Source of the DNA: Candidatus Rokuibacteriota bacterium
Lineage (GTDB): Bacteria > Methylomirabilota > Methylomirabilia > Rokubacteriales > JACOUJ01
Length of the DNA: 9,691 nt
Reading direction: 5' to 3'
Assembly: GCA_016177865.1 (NCBI GenBank)
Contig: JACOUJ010000255.1
Span: 1-9,691 of the forward strand
Shown here: positions 1 through 6,316 of the stretch, in pieces
How positions within the stretch are numbered: position 1 is the stretch's first letter
Layout of the letters: each line of letters begins with the position of its first letter
The notes under the pieces: model-generated
Database searches by the model: none
What the model was told of the DNA's origin: nothing
The model's input: the letters and a program-made list of their open reading frames with translations, nothing else
Made by a program: the position numbers and the translations under genes

Positions 1-833
1 AAGGAGGAATGATGGGCGGCGGCAACACCCCCGCCTATGACACCATGACCATCAACGGCAAGGCCTATCCTGCGACCCAGCCGCTCAAGGTTCGAAAAGG
101 GGAACGGGTCCGTTTACGCCTGATCAACGCCAGCGCTGACCACTCCCACGTCATTCGCCTCGCCGGCCATCGGCTGCAGGTGACCCACACGGACGGCAAC
201 GCGCTGGTCCAGCCAGTGGAGGTGGACGCGGTGCCCATGGCGCCGAGCGAGCGATATGATCTCTTGTTCATCGCCGACCGGCCCGGTGTCTGGTTACTCT
301 ATTGCGCCGGGCCGGGCCACTCTGGCGCCGGAGAGCAGATGCTTGTGCTCTACGAGGGGCACGAAGGTGACAAGCCCGGCGCGCCGGTGGAAGGCGTCGC
401 TGACCTCCGGCTGTGGCGATACGATCTGGGCCGGGGTCGAGACATTCTTGTCCGTCCCACCGGACGCGAGCGGAGCTTCGATCTCGCGCTGAGCGGCGGA
501 ATGATGGGCTCGGATGACTGGACCATCAACGAGAAGCGCTACCCCAATACGGACCCGCTCCGGCTCCAGAAGGGGGATCGGGTCCGCGTTCGGTTCAGGA
601 ACAACAGTATGGAGGCCCATCCGATGCACCTCCACGGGCAGTCCTTTAAGGTCCTGTCGCTGAACGGTCGCCGCCTCCCCGCGCCGATCGTGAAAGACAG
701 CGTGGATGTCGAAGCCCACATGGGGTCCGTCGAGATCGAGTTCACGGCCTATAACCCCGGGGATTGGTTCTTCCATTGCCATAAGCCGATGCACATGGAG
801 GGCGGCATGATCACCCTGGCAAGGATCGCCTGA
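1..833 (+). CDS. Multicopper oxidase, C-terminal part (cupredoxin domains 2 and 3); 5' end outside window
   Basis: This is the C-terminal ~276 residues of a three-domain multicopper oxidase, probably a periplasmic CopA/laccase-like enzyme that oxidises Cu(I) or phenolics and reduces O2 to water. The frame is open to the left edge, and domain 1 with its HxHG and HxH motifs is missing. Numbering is from the ATG at 9. Domain 2 spans about residues 12-117 and domain 3 about 165-274. Domain 3 carries the two C-terminal copper motifs: HPMHLHG at 204-210 (first His to type 1, the next two to the trinuclear cluster) and HCHKPMHMEGGM at 256-267, which supplies the type-1 ligands C257, H262 and M267. 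Domain 2 keeps a partial copy of the type-1 ligand set (H47, C99, H104, M111). The SCO gene follows after 10 bases, so the two are probably cotranscribed and work in copper handling. The family is sure; the physiological substrate is not. Confidence 0.93.
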   Translation, partial: GGMMGGGNTPAYDTMTINGKAYPATQPLKVRKGERVRLRLINASADHSHVIRLAGHRLQVTHTDGNALVQPVEVDAVPMAPSERYDLLFIADRPGVWLLYCAGPGHSGAGEQMLVLYEGHEGDKPGAPVEGVADLRLWRYDLGRGRDILVRPTGRERSFDLALSGGMMGSDDWTINEKRYPNTDPLRLQKGDRVRVRFRNNSMEAHPMHLHGQSFKVLSLNGRRLPAPIVKDSVDVEAHMGSVEIEFTAYNPGDWFFHCHKPMHMEGGMITLARIA

Positions 834-843
834 GGGGACCACG

Positions 844-1563
844 ATGCGACGCTTCATGCTCTGGGGGATCTTGGCCCTGGTCGTCGGCGCCGGGCTCATT
901 GCCTGGCCATTCCTTGGCGGCCGAATGGCTCAGGTCGTGGGGTGGCGGAGCAGCCCATATTCGAGCCAGGGGTTGCTCGAGACCCTCGGAGGGTACGGCG
1001 AGGTGCCAGACTTCTCACTGATCGAGCGGAGCGGCCGCCGGGTCACGCGGGCCGATCTCCTCGGGAGAGTCTGGATCGCCAATTTCATTTACACGAAGTG
1101 CAAGGAGACGTGTCCTCTCCAGAGCGCCGTGATAGCGCGGCTCCAAGGCGAGTTTGCTGGGGAAGAGGGCCTGAGGCTCGTCTCCATTACCGTGGACTCG
1201 GCACACGATACGCCGGCGGTCCTGACTCGTTATGCGGAGCGCTACGGCGCCGACCCCGTTCGCTGGCTCTTTCTAACCGGAGAGAAGCGCGCCATCTACG
1301 ATCTGGCCAGCGATGGCTTCCGCCTCGGCGTGGTCGATCCCGATGACCGGGCCCAGGCTGAAGAGCGTCTCGGACTCATCGGCCCTGCGCCCGCGTTCGC
1401 GACCCATGGCTCCAAAGGCCTCGTGATTCATAGCTCTCGATTCGTGCTGGTCGATCGGCAGGCAAGGATTCGCGCCTACCACCTCCCTGACGACGAGCAA
1501 TCCCTCGCGCGCCTCCGTCAGAACGTGGGGATCTTGCTTCGGGAAAAACCGAAGGAGAGGTAG
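844..1563 (+). CDS. SCO1/SenC family membrane-anchored copper-binding thioredoxin-like protein
   Basis: This is a 239-residue SCO-family protein with a thioredoxin-like fold. The family delivers copper to, or reduces the thiols of, copper enzymes such as cytochrome oxidase CuA, on the outer face of the inner membrane. Residues 5-25 form one hydrophobic segment after two arginines, which fits an uncleaved anchor or signal. The redox and copper motif is C86-K-E-T-C90-P, the family's CxxxCP, and the third ligand is H196 in the conserved VIHSSRFVLVD stretch. All three copper ligands are therefore present. About 105 residues separate C90 from H196, somewhat more than in short SCO proteins, because of a charged stretch at about 160-190. 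A GAGGGG ribosome site at 832-837, overlapping the oxidase stop codon, precedes the ATG by six bases. Position right after the oxidase suggests it metallates or protects that enzyme instead of a cytochrome oxidase, which is inference. Confidence 0.93.
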   Translation: MRRFMLWGILALVVGAGLIAWPFLGGRMAQVVGWRSSPYSSQGLLETLGGYGEVPDFSLIERSGRRVTRADLLGRVWIANFIYTKCKETCPLQSAVIARLQGEFAGEEGLRLVSITVDSAHDTPAVLTRYAERYGADPVRWLFLTGEKRAIYDLASDGFRLGVVDPDDRAQAEERLGLIGPAPAFATHGSKGLVIHSSRFVLVDRQARIRAYHLPDDEQSLARLRQNVGILLREKPKER

Positions 1564-1592
1564 ATGCAATGGCTTCTACCGGCCGGGTAGCC

Positions 1593-1616
1593 ACCCTAGA
1601 CGCGCGGTGTCAGGGT
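1593..1616. promoter_or_regulatory. Possible operator: ACCCT-N14-AGGGT inverted repeat
   Basis: ACCCT at 1593-1597 and AGGGT at 1612-1616 form an inverted repeat that ends on the first base of the predicted -35 box. A further GGGT at 1585-1588 pairs with the same ACCC. The placement suits a repressor or activator site for a metal-responsive regulator, but the arms are short and I cannot assign a regulator family. Confidence 0.25.
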
Positions 1617-1644
1617 TGACGCGCTGCGGCGGTAGTCAGACAAT
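1616..1644 (+). promoter_or_regulatory. Predicted sigma-70-type promoter of the Met-rich protein gene
   Basis: TTGACG (1616-1621) and GACAAT (1639-1644) are 17 bases apart, matching the consensus at 5 of 6 and 4 of 6 positions. Transcription would start near 1651, giving a leader of about 75 bases before the ATG at 1727. This gives the Met-rich gene its own transcription unit, separate from the oxidase-SCO pair. Confidence 0.45.
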
Positions 1645-1726
1645 GGGTTCTGTGGCGCGGGCGCCCGTACCTGAGCGGGGTGCGGCATGTTTCCGGGGGC
1701 GAAACAACGAAAAAAGGAGACTTGAA

Positions 1727-2056
1727 ATGAAGGCCACGGTGATTGTTGTCCTTGCGATGACACTCTCTCTTGCGGCGGGTGTTTCGTTTGCCCAGACGGG
1801 CCAGCAGGGGCAGATGGGGCAATCCGGTCAGATGGGCGGCATGGGGATGGGGCAGGGCCAAGGCTCGGGGATGATGGGTAGCATGGGCCAAGGCGGCGGG
1901 ATGATGATGTGCCCTATGATGGGCGGCATGATGCAAAGCGGAATGCCCTCTGATCCCAAAGCTATGGGGATGATGCTCCAGATGCGCGGCGAAATGATGC
2001 AGAAGATGGGCGAGATCATGCAGAAATATGGCAAGCAACTCTCCGAGCAGAAGTAG
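1727..2056 (+). CDS. Small secreted methionine-rich protein, probable periplasmic copper/silver binder
   Basis: This encodes 109 residues. The ATG at 1727 is chosen over an upstream in-frame start because AGGAG (1715-1719) sits seven bases before it and because a clean signal peptide begins there: MK, a hydrophobic core, then cleavage after SFA at residue 22. The predicted mature chain of 87 residues contains 23 methionines and one cysteine, with Gly and Gln as the other main residues. The first half is low-complexity GQMG/GGM/GMM repeats around MMMCPMMGGMM. The last ~30 residues look like a charged amphipathic helix with regularly spaced Met (MRGEMMQKMGEIMQKYGKQL). Met clusters bind Cu(I) and Ag(I) in periplasmic proteins such as CusF, CopC and PcoE, so a metal-sponge or chaperone role is likely, supported by the neighbouring oxidase and SCO genes. 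No named family is recognised with certainty. That it is a real secreted protein is well supported; the metal role is inference. Confidence 0.85.
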   Translation: MKATVIVVLAMTLSLAAGVSFAQTGQQGQMGQSGQMGGMGMGQGQGSGMMGSMGQGGGMMMCPMMGGMMQSGMPSDPKAMGMMLQMRGEMMQKMGEIMQKYGKQLSEQK

Positions 2057-2063
2057 GCGACTC

Positions 2064-2085
2064 GCGCCTGACTTTAGTCAGACGC
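2064..2085. terminator. Hairpin after the Met-rich protein gene, possible weak terminator
   Basis: GCG-C-CTGAC, loop TTTA, then GTCAG-A-CGC forms a stem of eight pairs with one C/A mismatch, starting eight bases after the stop codon. No T-run follows, so it is not a classical intrinsic terminator. It may instead stabilise the 3' end or act with Rho. Confidence 0.35.
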
Positions 2086-2125
2086 CAGCAATCGAAATCA
2101 ATGGGAGGCTCGAGACAAAAAGTCC

Positions 2126-2154
2126 TTGACCGCCACCGTCCTCTCCGGTAGAAT
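2126..2154 (+). promoter_or_regulatory. Strong predicted sigma-70-type promoter of the radical SAM gene
   Basis: TTGACC (2126-2131) and TAGAAT (2149-2154) are separated by exactly 17 bases, each box matching consensus at 5 of 6 positions. The expected start of transcription, about 2161, is only ~12 bases before the ATG at 2173 and ~3 bases before the alternative GTG at 2164. The message would therefore be nearly leaderless. Confidence 0.7.
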
Positions 2155-2172
2155 ACTCAACAGGTGTTGTGT

Positions 2173-3156
2173 ATGCCGACGAGGCCCGGGATTCCTTCGC
2201 CCAACATTGCTCCCTACCTTGGTCCGGTAATCGATCAGAGTCGAAGCATCGAGTATCGGAAGCTTGGCGCGAGGAACCTTTTGAATAGGTTGAATGGCTC
2301 TCAGATGCCGTTCGGCTGGACGGTCAACCCTTATCGCGGGTGCCAGATGGCGTGTGTCTACTGCTACGCGCGGCACACCCACGAGTTCCTCGGCCACGCC
2401 GACCCGGCCGAGTTTGAGCAGACAATCTACGTCAAACAACCAGATCACCGATCCATTCTGGAATCCCTCCGGCGTGCGAGGGCCAGCGGCCTCGAGGTCG
2501 CCATCGGGACTGCGACAGATCCATATCAGCCGGCGGAGGCCAGGTTCAAAATCACCCGTCAGGTTCTGGAGGTCGCGCGCCAGGTCCCGGGCCTTCGCGT
2601 AGGCATCACGACGAAGTCCCCCCTGGTGACACGGGATCTCGACCTCCTCTGTGAGATCGCCTGCCAATCGAGGCTCTGGGTGAACCTCTCAATTGTAACG
2701 CTCGACTTGGACTTGGCCCGGAAACTGGAGCCCCGCGCGCCCAGGCCAGATCTTCGGCTTAGAGCGATGAGCGGTCTGTCCAGCGCAGGCGTTGCCACCA
2801 GACTCTTCGTGATGCCGATTCTGCCGGGACTGACCGACGGGGATGGGACGCTCGAACCGCTTCTCGAGGCGGCCCGCGACGCCGGGTCCCGCGAGATTCG
2901 CTGGAATGTGCTCTTCCTCCGCCAGGGGACGCGGGAGCTGTTCCTGAAGCTGATCCGCGAGGAATTTCCCTGGCTCGTGGACCGCTACCGGGCCCTCTAT
3001 GCGCGCTCGGCCTATGTGCCGCAGGAGTATCGTGATGAACTTGAGCGCCGGATCGCCGCCCATGCCCAGGCGGTTGGGCTTGACTGCTGCGCCCGCGAGG
3101 GCGTTTCCGTGGCGGATCAAGGCCCGCGCTCCCGCCAGCTCGCCCTGGTCTGGTAG
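2173..3156 (+). CDS. Radical SAM protein, SplB-like (Rv2578c/PA0069 group)
   Basis: This is a 327-residue radical S-adenosylmethionine protein. The cluster motif is C57-xxx-C61-xx-C64 inside NPYRGCQMACVYCYAR, the form typical of the COG1533 group (spore photoproduct lyase-like; Rv2578c and PA0069 families). The conserved GTATDPYQPAE stretch follows at about 115-125. The fold should cover roughly residues 45-265, with a helical C-terminal tail of about 60 residues that ends in QLALVW and carries an adjacent Cys pair. The group has no established substrate. I prefer the ATG at 2173 over the in-frame GTG at 2164 because the predicted transcription start falls near 2161 and an AGG lies eight bases before the ATG; the GTG start would add three residues. 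It stands alone on its promoter, between the copper genes and the toxin-antitoxin pair, so neighbours give no hint of function. Confidence 0.92.
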   Translation: MPTRPGIPSPNIAPYLGPVIDQSRSIEYRKLGARNLLNRLNGSQMPFGWTVNPYRGCQMACVYCYARHTHEFLGHADPAEFEQTIYVKQPDHRSILESLRRARASGLEVAIGTATDPYQPAEARFKITRQVLEVARQVPGLRVGITTKSPLVTRDLDLLCEIACQSRLWVNLSIVTLDLDLARKLEPRAPRPDLRLRAMSGLSSAGVATRLFVMPILPGLTDGDGTLEPLLEAARDAGSREIRWNVLFLRQGTRELFLKLIREEFPWLVDRYRALYARSAYVPQEYRDELERRIAAHAQAVGLDCCAREGVSVADQGPRSRQLALVW

Positions 3157-3215
3157 GCCGTGCAAGACTGCAACGCGAGGGAAGCGCTTCGGCTCGTGCC
3201 GTTCCTATCTGCCGC

Positions 3216-3244
3216 TTGACATTCGAGTCTGAGATCGATATCAT
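3216..3244 (+). promoter_or_regulatory. Strong predicted sigma-70-type promoter of the toxin-antitoxin pair
   Basis: TTGACA (3216-3221, perfect) and TATCAT (3239-3244, 5 of 6) are 17 bases apart. Transcription would begin near 3251, about 29 bases before the antitoxin GTG start. It is among the best promoter matches in the window, as expected for an autoregulated toxin-antitoxin operon. Confidence 0.7.
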
Positions 3245-3249
3245 TATCG
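3236..3249. promoter_or_regulatory. Probable antitoxin operator over the -10 box
   Basis: CGATA-TCAT-TATCG is a perfect five-base inverted repeat (3236-3240 and 3245-3249) whose centre lies inside the predicted -10 element. AbrB-type antitoxins usually repress their own promoter, alone or with the toxin, by binding such palindromes. Binding here would block RNA polymerase. The repeat is seen; the binding is inferred. Confidence 0.45.
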
Positions 3250-3279
3250 TATGACACTGGAGCGATCGATGAGGATACC

Positions 3280-3486
3280 GTGGGAATCGTGACCATCTCG
3301 CCCAAGTACCAGGTTGTTATTCCGAAGGATATCCGCGAAAAGCTCGGACTCTCTCCCGGCCAGAAGGTCCAGGCGATTGTCTATGACGATCGCATCGAGC
3401 TCATTCCTGTCCGGCCGATCAAAAAAATGCGCGGGTTTCTGAAAGGGATCAACACGCGGGTGGACCGGGAGGCGGACCGGGTATGA
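3280..3486 (+). CDS. AbrB/MazE-type antitoxin (VapB-like) DNA-binding protein
   Basis: This is a 68-residue antitoxin. Residues 1-45 form the swapped-hairpin AbrB fold, recognisable from VTISPKYQVVIPKDIREKLGL followed by SPGQKV and a strand ending in IELIPV. The basic and aromatic tail at about 48-68 (KKMRGFLKGI, then a DREADRV end) is the kind of segment that wraps over the active site of a PIN toxin and neutralises it. The start is a GTG; a GAGGA at 3271-3275 lies four bases before it, which is close. The later GTG at 3289 would put that site 13 bases away and is less likely. Its last codons overlap the toxin start as ATGA (3483-3486), so the two are translationally coupled. It probably represses the operon through the palindrome at 3236-3249. 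Confidence 0.9.
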   Translation: MGIVTISPKYQVVIPKDIREKLGLSPGQKVQAIVYDDRIELIPVRPIKKMRGFLKGINTRVDREADRV

Positions 3487-3860
3487 ACGTCGTCGACTCC
3501 AGCGGCTGGCTGGAGTACTTTGCCGCCGGTCCCAACGCGTCGTTCTTCGCCCCGGCGATCGAAAAGACTCGCGACCTGATCGTGCCCTCGCTGAGCCTGT
3601 ACGAAGTGTTCAAACGAGTGCTCCAGCAGCGCAGCGAGAACGACGCACTTCAGGCCGTCGCCGTGATGCAGCAGGGCCGCGTCGTGGATCTCGATGCCTC
3701 TATTGCTCTCAGCGCCGCACGTCTCAGCATCGATCACCAGCTTCCCATGGCTGATAGCGTCGTCCTTGCGACAGCACGGGCATTTGGCGCCACGCTGTGG
3801 ACGCAGGATGCTGATTTTGATGGGATGCCGCGAGTTCAGTACCGAGCGGGGAGACAGTGA
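3483..3860 (+). CDS. PIN-domain ribonuclease toxin (VapC-like)
   Basis: This is a 125-residue PIN-domain protein covering the full usual length of a VapC toxin, a Mg2+-dependent endoribonuclease that cleaves tRNA or rRNA and halts translation when free of antitoxin. The four acidic catalytic residues are in place: D5 (NVVDSSGWLEY), E41 (LSLYEVFKRV), D91 (LPMADSVVLA) and D109 (LWTQDADF). The toxin therefore looks active. It begins inside the antitoxin stop codon (ATGA overlap) and has no separate promoter, so its synthesis depends on antitoxin translation. The RNA target cannot be read from sequence. Chromosomal pairs of this kind are common and mobile, and no recombinase or repeat flanks this one. 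Confidence 0.92.
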   Translation: MNVVDSSGWLEYFAAGPNASFFAPAIEKTRDLIVPSLSLYEVFKRVLQQRSENDALQAVAVMQQGRVVDLDASIALSAARLSIDHQLPMADSVVLATARAFGATLWTQDADFDGMPRVQYRAGRQ

Positions 3861-3914
3861 CGGCCACGCGGGAGCCAGTGAGGAAGGTCGCGTGACATTC
3901 TGAAGAGCGTCGTC

Positions 3915-3936
3915 GCAGCTGGGTGCCCCGAGCTGC
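3915..3936. terminator. Hairpin between convergent genes, possible bidirectional terminator
   Basis: GCAGCT (3915-3920) and AGCTGC (3931-3936) pair perfectly; inside them, after one G/G mismatch, GG pairs with CC around a TGCC loop. It lies between the toxin gene and the 3' end of the SulP gene, where a shared terminator would be expected. Neither side has a T-run, so termination is not assured. Confidence 0.35.
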
Positions 3937-3960
3937 CTCGCGGCCCTGCCTGCTCGTCGC

Positions 3961-6261
3961 TCACAGGACCGACAGGATTTCCTCGTTCGCCAGGGCGAGA
4001 CGTGAGGAGAGGAGCTTGATCACGAAGGTGTGGAACTGGATCGCGACGTCGGGGTGCTCGCGCTCCATCCGGGCCAGATTCTCCGCGCTGAGCTTTCGAA
4101 TTCGACAAGGGACATCTGTCAGGACGTCGGCCGAGCGCGGGTGCTTGGAGTAAACGGCCATCTCGCCGACGACGGTGCCCGGTCCGTACGCTCTCAGCCG
4201 CTTCGTCTGGCCGTCCCCCAGGGAGATCAGGACGGAGACCCGACCCGTTTCCACAAAGTAGAGCGCGTCGCCCGGGTCTCCTTGGCGGAATAACGGCGCG
4301 TTTGGCTGTAGATTGAATGTTTCGCAGTACCCGATCAGAGCGTCCAGGGCTTCGGGCCTGAAATGTTCCGAGAGGATGCGCCGGAGATCCACCGTGTCTT
4401 GACTTGCCTGGCGGGAAGTCTCCGCGTCCTGGGCGAGAAGGTGGTCCTCGATCCACTCAAGTCCATGATCCAGATCCGAGAAAAGCATGATGCCGGGCCT
4501 CGGAAAGAATTGCGCCTGCTTCAGGATTGTGTGGAGCGTCTGTGAAATGCCACTGAAGACGAGCGTCGCGCCGGCTCGAGAACAGAGCTGCTCCAGTTTG
4601 ATGAAGCTCCACACCGCCGAAACGTCCAGGCCCTGGACCATGCGGAAATCAAGGAGCAAATAGCGGAGTCCTCCCCGGGCGAGAAGGTCGCGGCAGGCGT
4701 CGACAATCATCGTCGAAGTCCCGAAAAAGATGTAGCCCTGAAGGGTGAGCGCGCGCGTTGCGTCGCCCTTCTCCTTGAGAAGCCCAATCTGCTCCAGAGG
4801 GCGTTCCTTGTTGGAAAAGTGGGCGCTCCCCGAGACACTGTTTTTGACGCAACTGATGCGGCTATAGCGGTACACAAAGAATATCGACGCGACCAGGACC
4901 CCGAAGGCCACGCCGGTGATGAGCCCCCGGGTGGCCATCAGGAGCAGGATCGTCAGGATCAGGCCGTACTCGATCAGTGGAAGCCGAAAATATGAGTCCC
5001 ACACCCATTCGAGGAGCTCGGAAATACCGAGATAGAGGAGTAGCCCGGAAAGGACCGGGACGGGAACGTACGAGAGGAGCGGCGTGAACCAAAATGTGGC
5101 CCCGAGGCACAGGATGGCTGTCCAGACCCCGGCCAACCTCGACAGGGCGCCCGCCTTGAAGTTCAAGGACGTCCGGGTGAACGAGAGGTAGCCGACCATC
5201 CCACCCGTGAGGCCCGAGAGAATGTTGGCGATCCCATTGATGCGAAGCTCGCGATCGAAATCCACGTCGCGTCGAGTCGCCAGCTCGAGCCCCGTGGCGT
5301 TGAGCAAGATCGTCACGACGACGATGACCGTCATGGCCAGGAAGTTCTGCCACTGGGCGAAGAGGTCATCCCACTGTACCTGCGCGAATGTGGCCGCGGA
5401 TGGTAACGGCGCTGAAAAAGGCGCGAGTGGTTTGAGCAGCAGGCCCTGATCTCTCGCCGCCGCCACGTCTGATCCGGAAAGCATGAGCGCGACGTAAAAG
5501 AGAAGGACGCCCGCCGCCAGCACGCCCGGGATGACCAGATAATGGTTGGAAAGACGCGGGAGCACGAGGAGCGCAATTGCGACGAGTCCCGCGATGAGCC
5601 AGGCGAGCATGGGGACGTGGGGGGGCGCGGTCAGCAATTTCAACCCGCCCGAGACAATGAGGAACCCCGTCCCTGCGAGGAAGCCGCCGGCAACCGGATA
5701 CGGAATGAAGCGCACCAGTCCCCCGCGCCGCAAGGCTCCGAGGAGGAAGACGACGAGTCCGGCCCAGACTGCGCTGATCATCAGCATCATCAGCACCGTG
5801 GCTGCCAGCCGCTGATCGGTCACTCCTTCCGCGGCGAGCTTCGCGGAGAGACTGGCAGAGATCAGGGCCAAACTGGCCGTCGCGTTGGAATCGGCCCCGG
5901 CAATCGCGAAACGGAAGGAACTGCCGAGCGCCACGACCAGCGCAGTGAGCCAGGTGGCGGTCAACGCGGCGTGGAGGCCGACAGGCAGGTGAGGCTCTAA
6001 GTCCTTCCCGCTGAAGATGAAGGCGGCATAGCTGAGCGCGTAACTGAGGGTAACGAGGGCGCAGACCGTGCCGCCCGCCAGGTTCGGACCAAGCCCGAAC
6101 AGAGGCGACTTCGACCCGGGCAGACTCGCTGGATTGATCGCCTCGGTTCGGCCCTGTCCACGAATGCTCATGCGGTGTGGCATCTTATTGTAGAGACGAC
6201 GCCCCAGCGGCGCAATGCTGAAATCGGCCGACGAACGCTTGACAGACCGACAAACGCGCAT
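3961..6261 (-). CDS. SulP/SLC26-type anion permease fused to STAS and cyclic-nucleotide-binding domains
   Basis: This is a 766-residue inner-membrane transporter. Residues ~54-465 hold the hydrophobic SulP permease core, including the TM1 region LAGGTVCALVTLSYALSYAA and the TM3-like SFRFAIAGADSNATASLAL. Residues ~500-610 form a cytoplasmic STAS domain with the anti-sigma-antagonist-like loop GLDVSAV, S548 sitting at the position phosphorylated in SpoIIAA. Residues ~625-750 form a cyclic-nucleotide-binding domain whose phosphate cassette is complete (GE at 699-700, RSA at 709-711, as in CRP). SulP proteins move sulfate, bicarbonate or other anions; the substrate is not readable here, and related SulP-STAS-CNB proteins occur in bacteria and fungi. 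The start is uncertain: the ATG at 6261 has only a weak upstream AGG, and in-frame ATGs at residues 27 (6183) and 31 (6171) lie just ahead of the conserved region. The gene is alone on its strand, convergent with the toxin and divergent from the operon at 6392. Confidence 0.93.
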   Translation of the reverse strand: MRVCRSVKRSSADFSIAPLGRRLYNKMPHRMSIRGQGRTEAINPASLPGSKSPLFGLGPNLAGGTVCALVTLSYALSYAAFIFSGKDLEPHLPVGLHAALTATWLTALVVALGSSFRFAIAGADSNATASLALISASLSAKLAAEGVTDQRLAATVLMMLMISAVWAGLVVFLLGALRRGGLVRFIPYPVAGGFLAGTGFLIVSGGLKLLTAPPHVPMLAWLIAGLVAIALLVLPRLSNHYLVIPGVLAAGVLLFYVALMLSGSDVAAARDQGLLLKPLAPFSAPLPSAATFAQVQWDDLFAQWQNFLAMTVIVVVTILLNATGLELATRRDVDFDRELRINGIANILSGLTGGMVGYLSFTRTSLNFKAGALSRLAGVWTAILCLGATFWFTPLLSYVPVPVLSGLLLYLGISELLEWVWDSYFRLPLIEYGLILTILLLMATRGLITGVAFGVLVASIFFVYRYSRISCVKNSVSGSAHFSNKERPLEQIGLLKEKGDATRALTLQGYIFFGTSTMIVDACRDLLARGGLRYLLLDFRMVQGLDVSAVWSFIKLEQLCSRAGATLVFSGISQTLHTILKQAQFFPRPGIMLFSDLDHGLEWIEDHLLAQDAETSRQASQDTVDLRRILSEHFRPEALDALIGYCETFNLQPNAPLFRQGDPGDALYFVETGRVSVLISLGDGQTKRLRAYGPGTVVGEMAVYSKHPRSADVLTDVPCRIRKLSAENLARMEREHPDVAIQFHTFVIKLLSSRLALANEEILSVL

Positions 6262-6316
6262 GATGATGACCTATGCCGATGCGTTGACGACCAGGTCCGC
6301 CTGGACAGGAGCACTG

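Noticed and set aside
1..14. AAGGAGG directly before two ATGs at the left edge, suggesting that the oxidase starts here or that an internal start makes a two-domain form
   Set aside because: The spacing to the ATGs is only one and four bases, the codons read as a Gly-Gly-Met-Met linker in an open frame, and the protein from here would lack domain 1 and half of the copper cluster.
294..899. 201-codon minus-strand open frame across the oxidase and SCO junction
   Set aside because: It is antisense to copper motifs that are unambiguous on the + strand and has no domain of its own.
1607..1726. 40-residue N-terminal extension of the Met-rich protein
   Set aside because: It would hide the signal peptide and overlap the predicted promoter. 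A strong AGGAG site points to the ATG at 1727.
1610..2038. His-rich minus-strand frame opposite the Met-rich gene, resembling a metal-binding protein
   Set aside because: The His runs are just the complement of repeated ATG/GGC codons. The + strand frame has a ribosome site and a signal peptide.
3251..3292. Short frame starting at ATG 3251 ahead of the antitoxin
   Set aside because: It has only 13 codons in a different frame, starts at the predicted transcription start, and has no ribosome site.
3837..4456. 206-codon minus-strand frame overlapping the 3' end of the SulP gene
   Set aside because: It is in another frame of the same strand as the cyclic-nucleotide-binding domain, whose motif is clear, and its Pro/Arg/Gly-rich translation has no motif.
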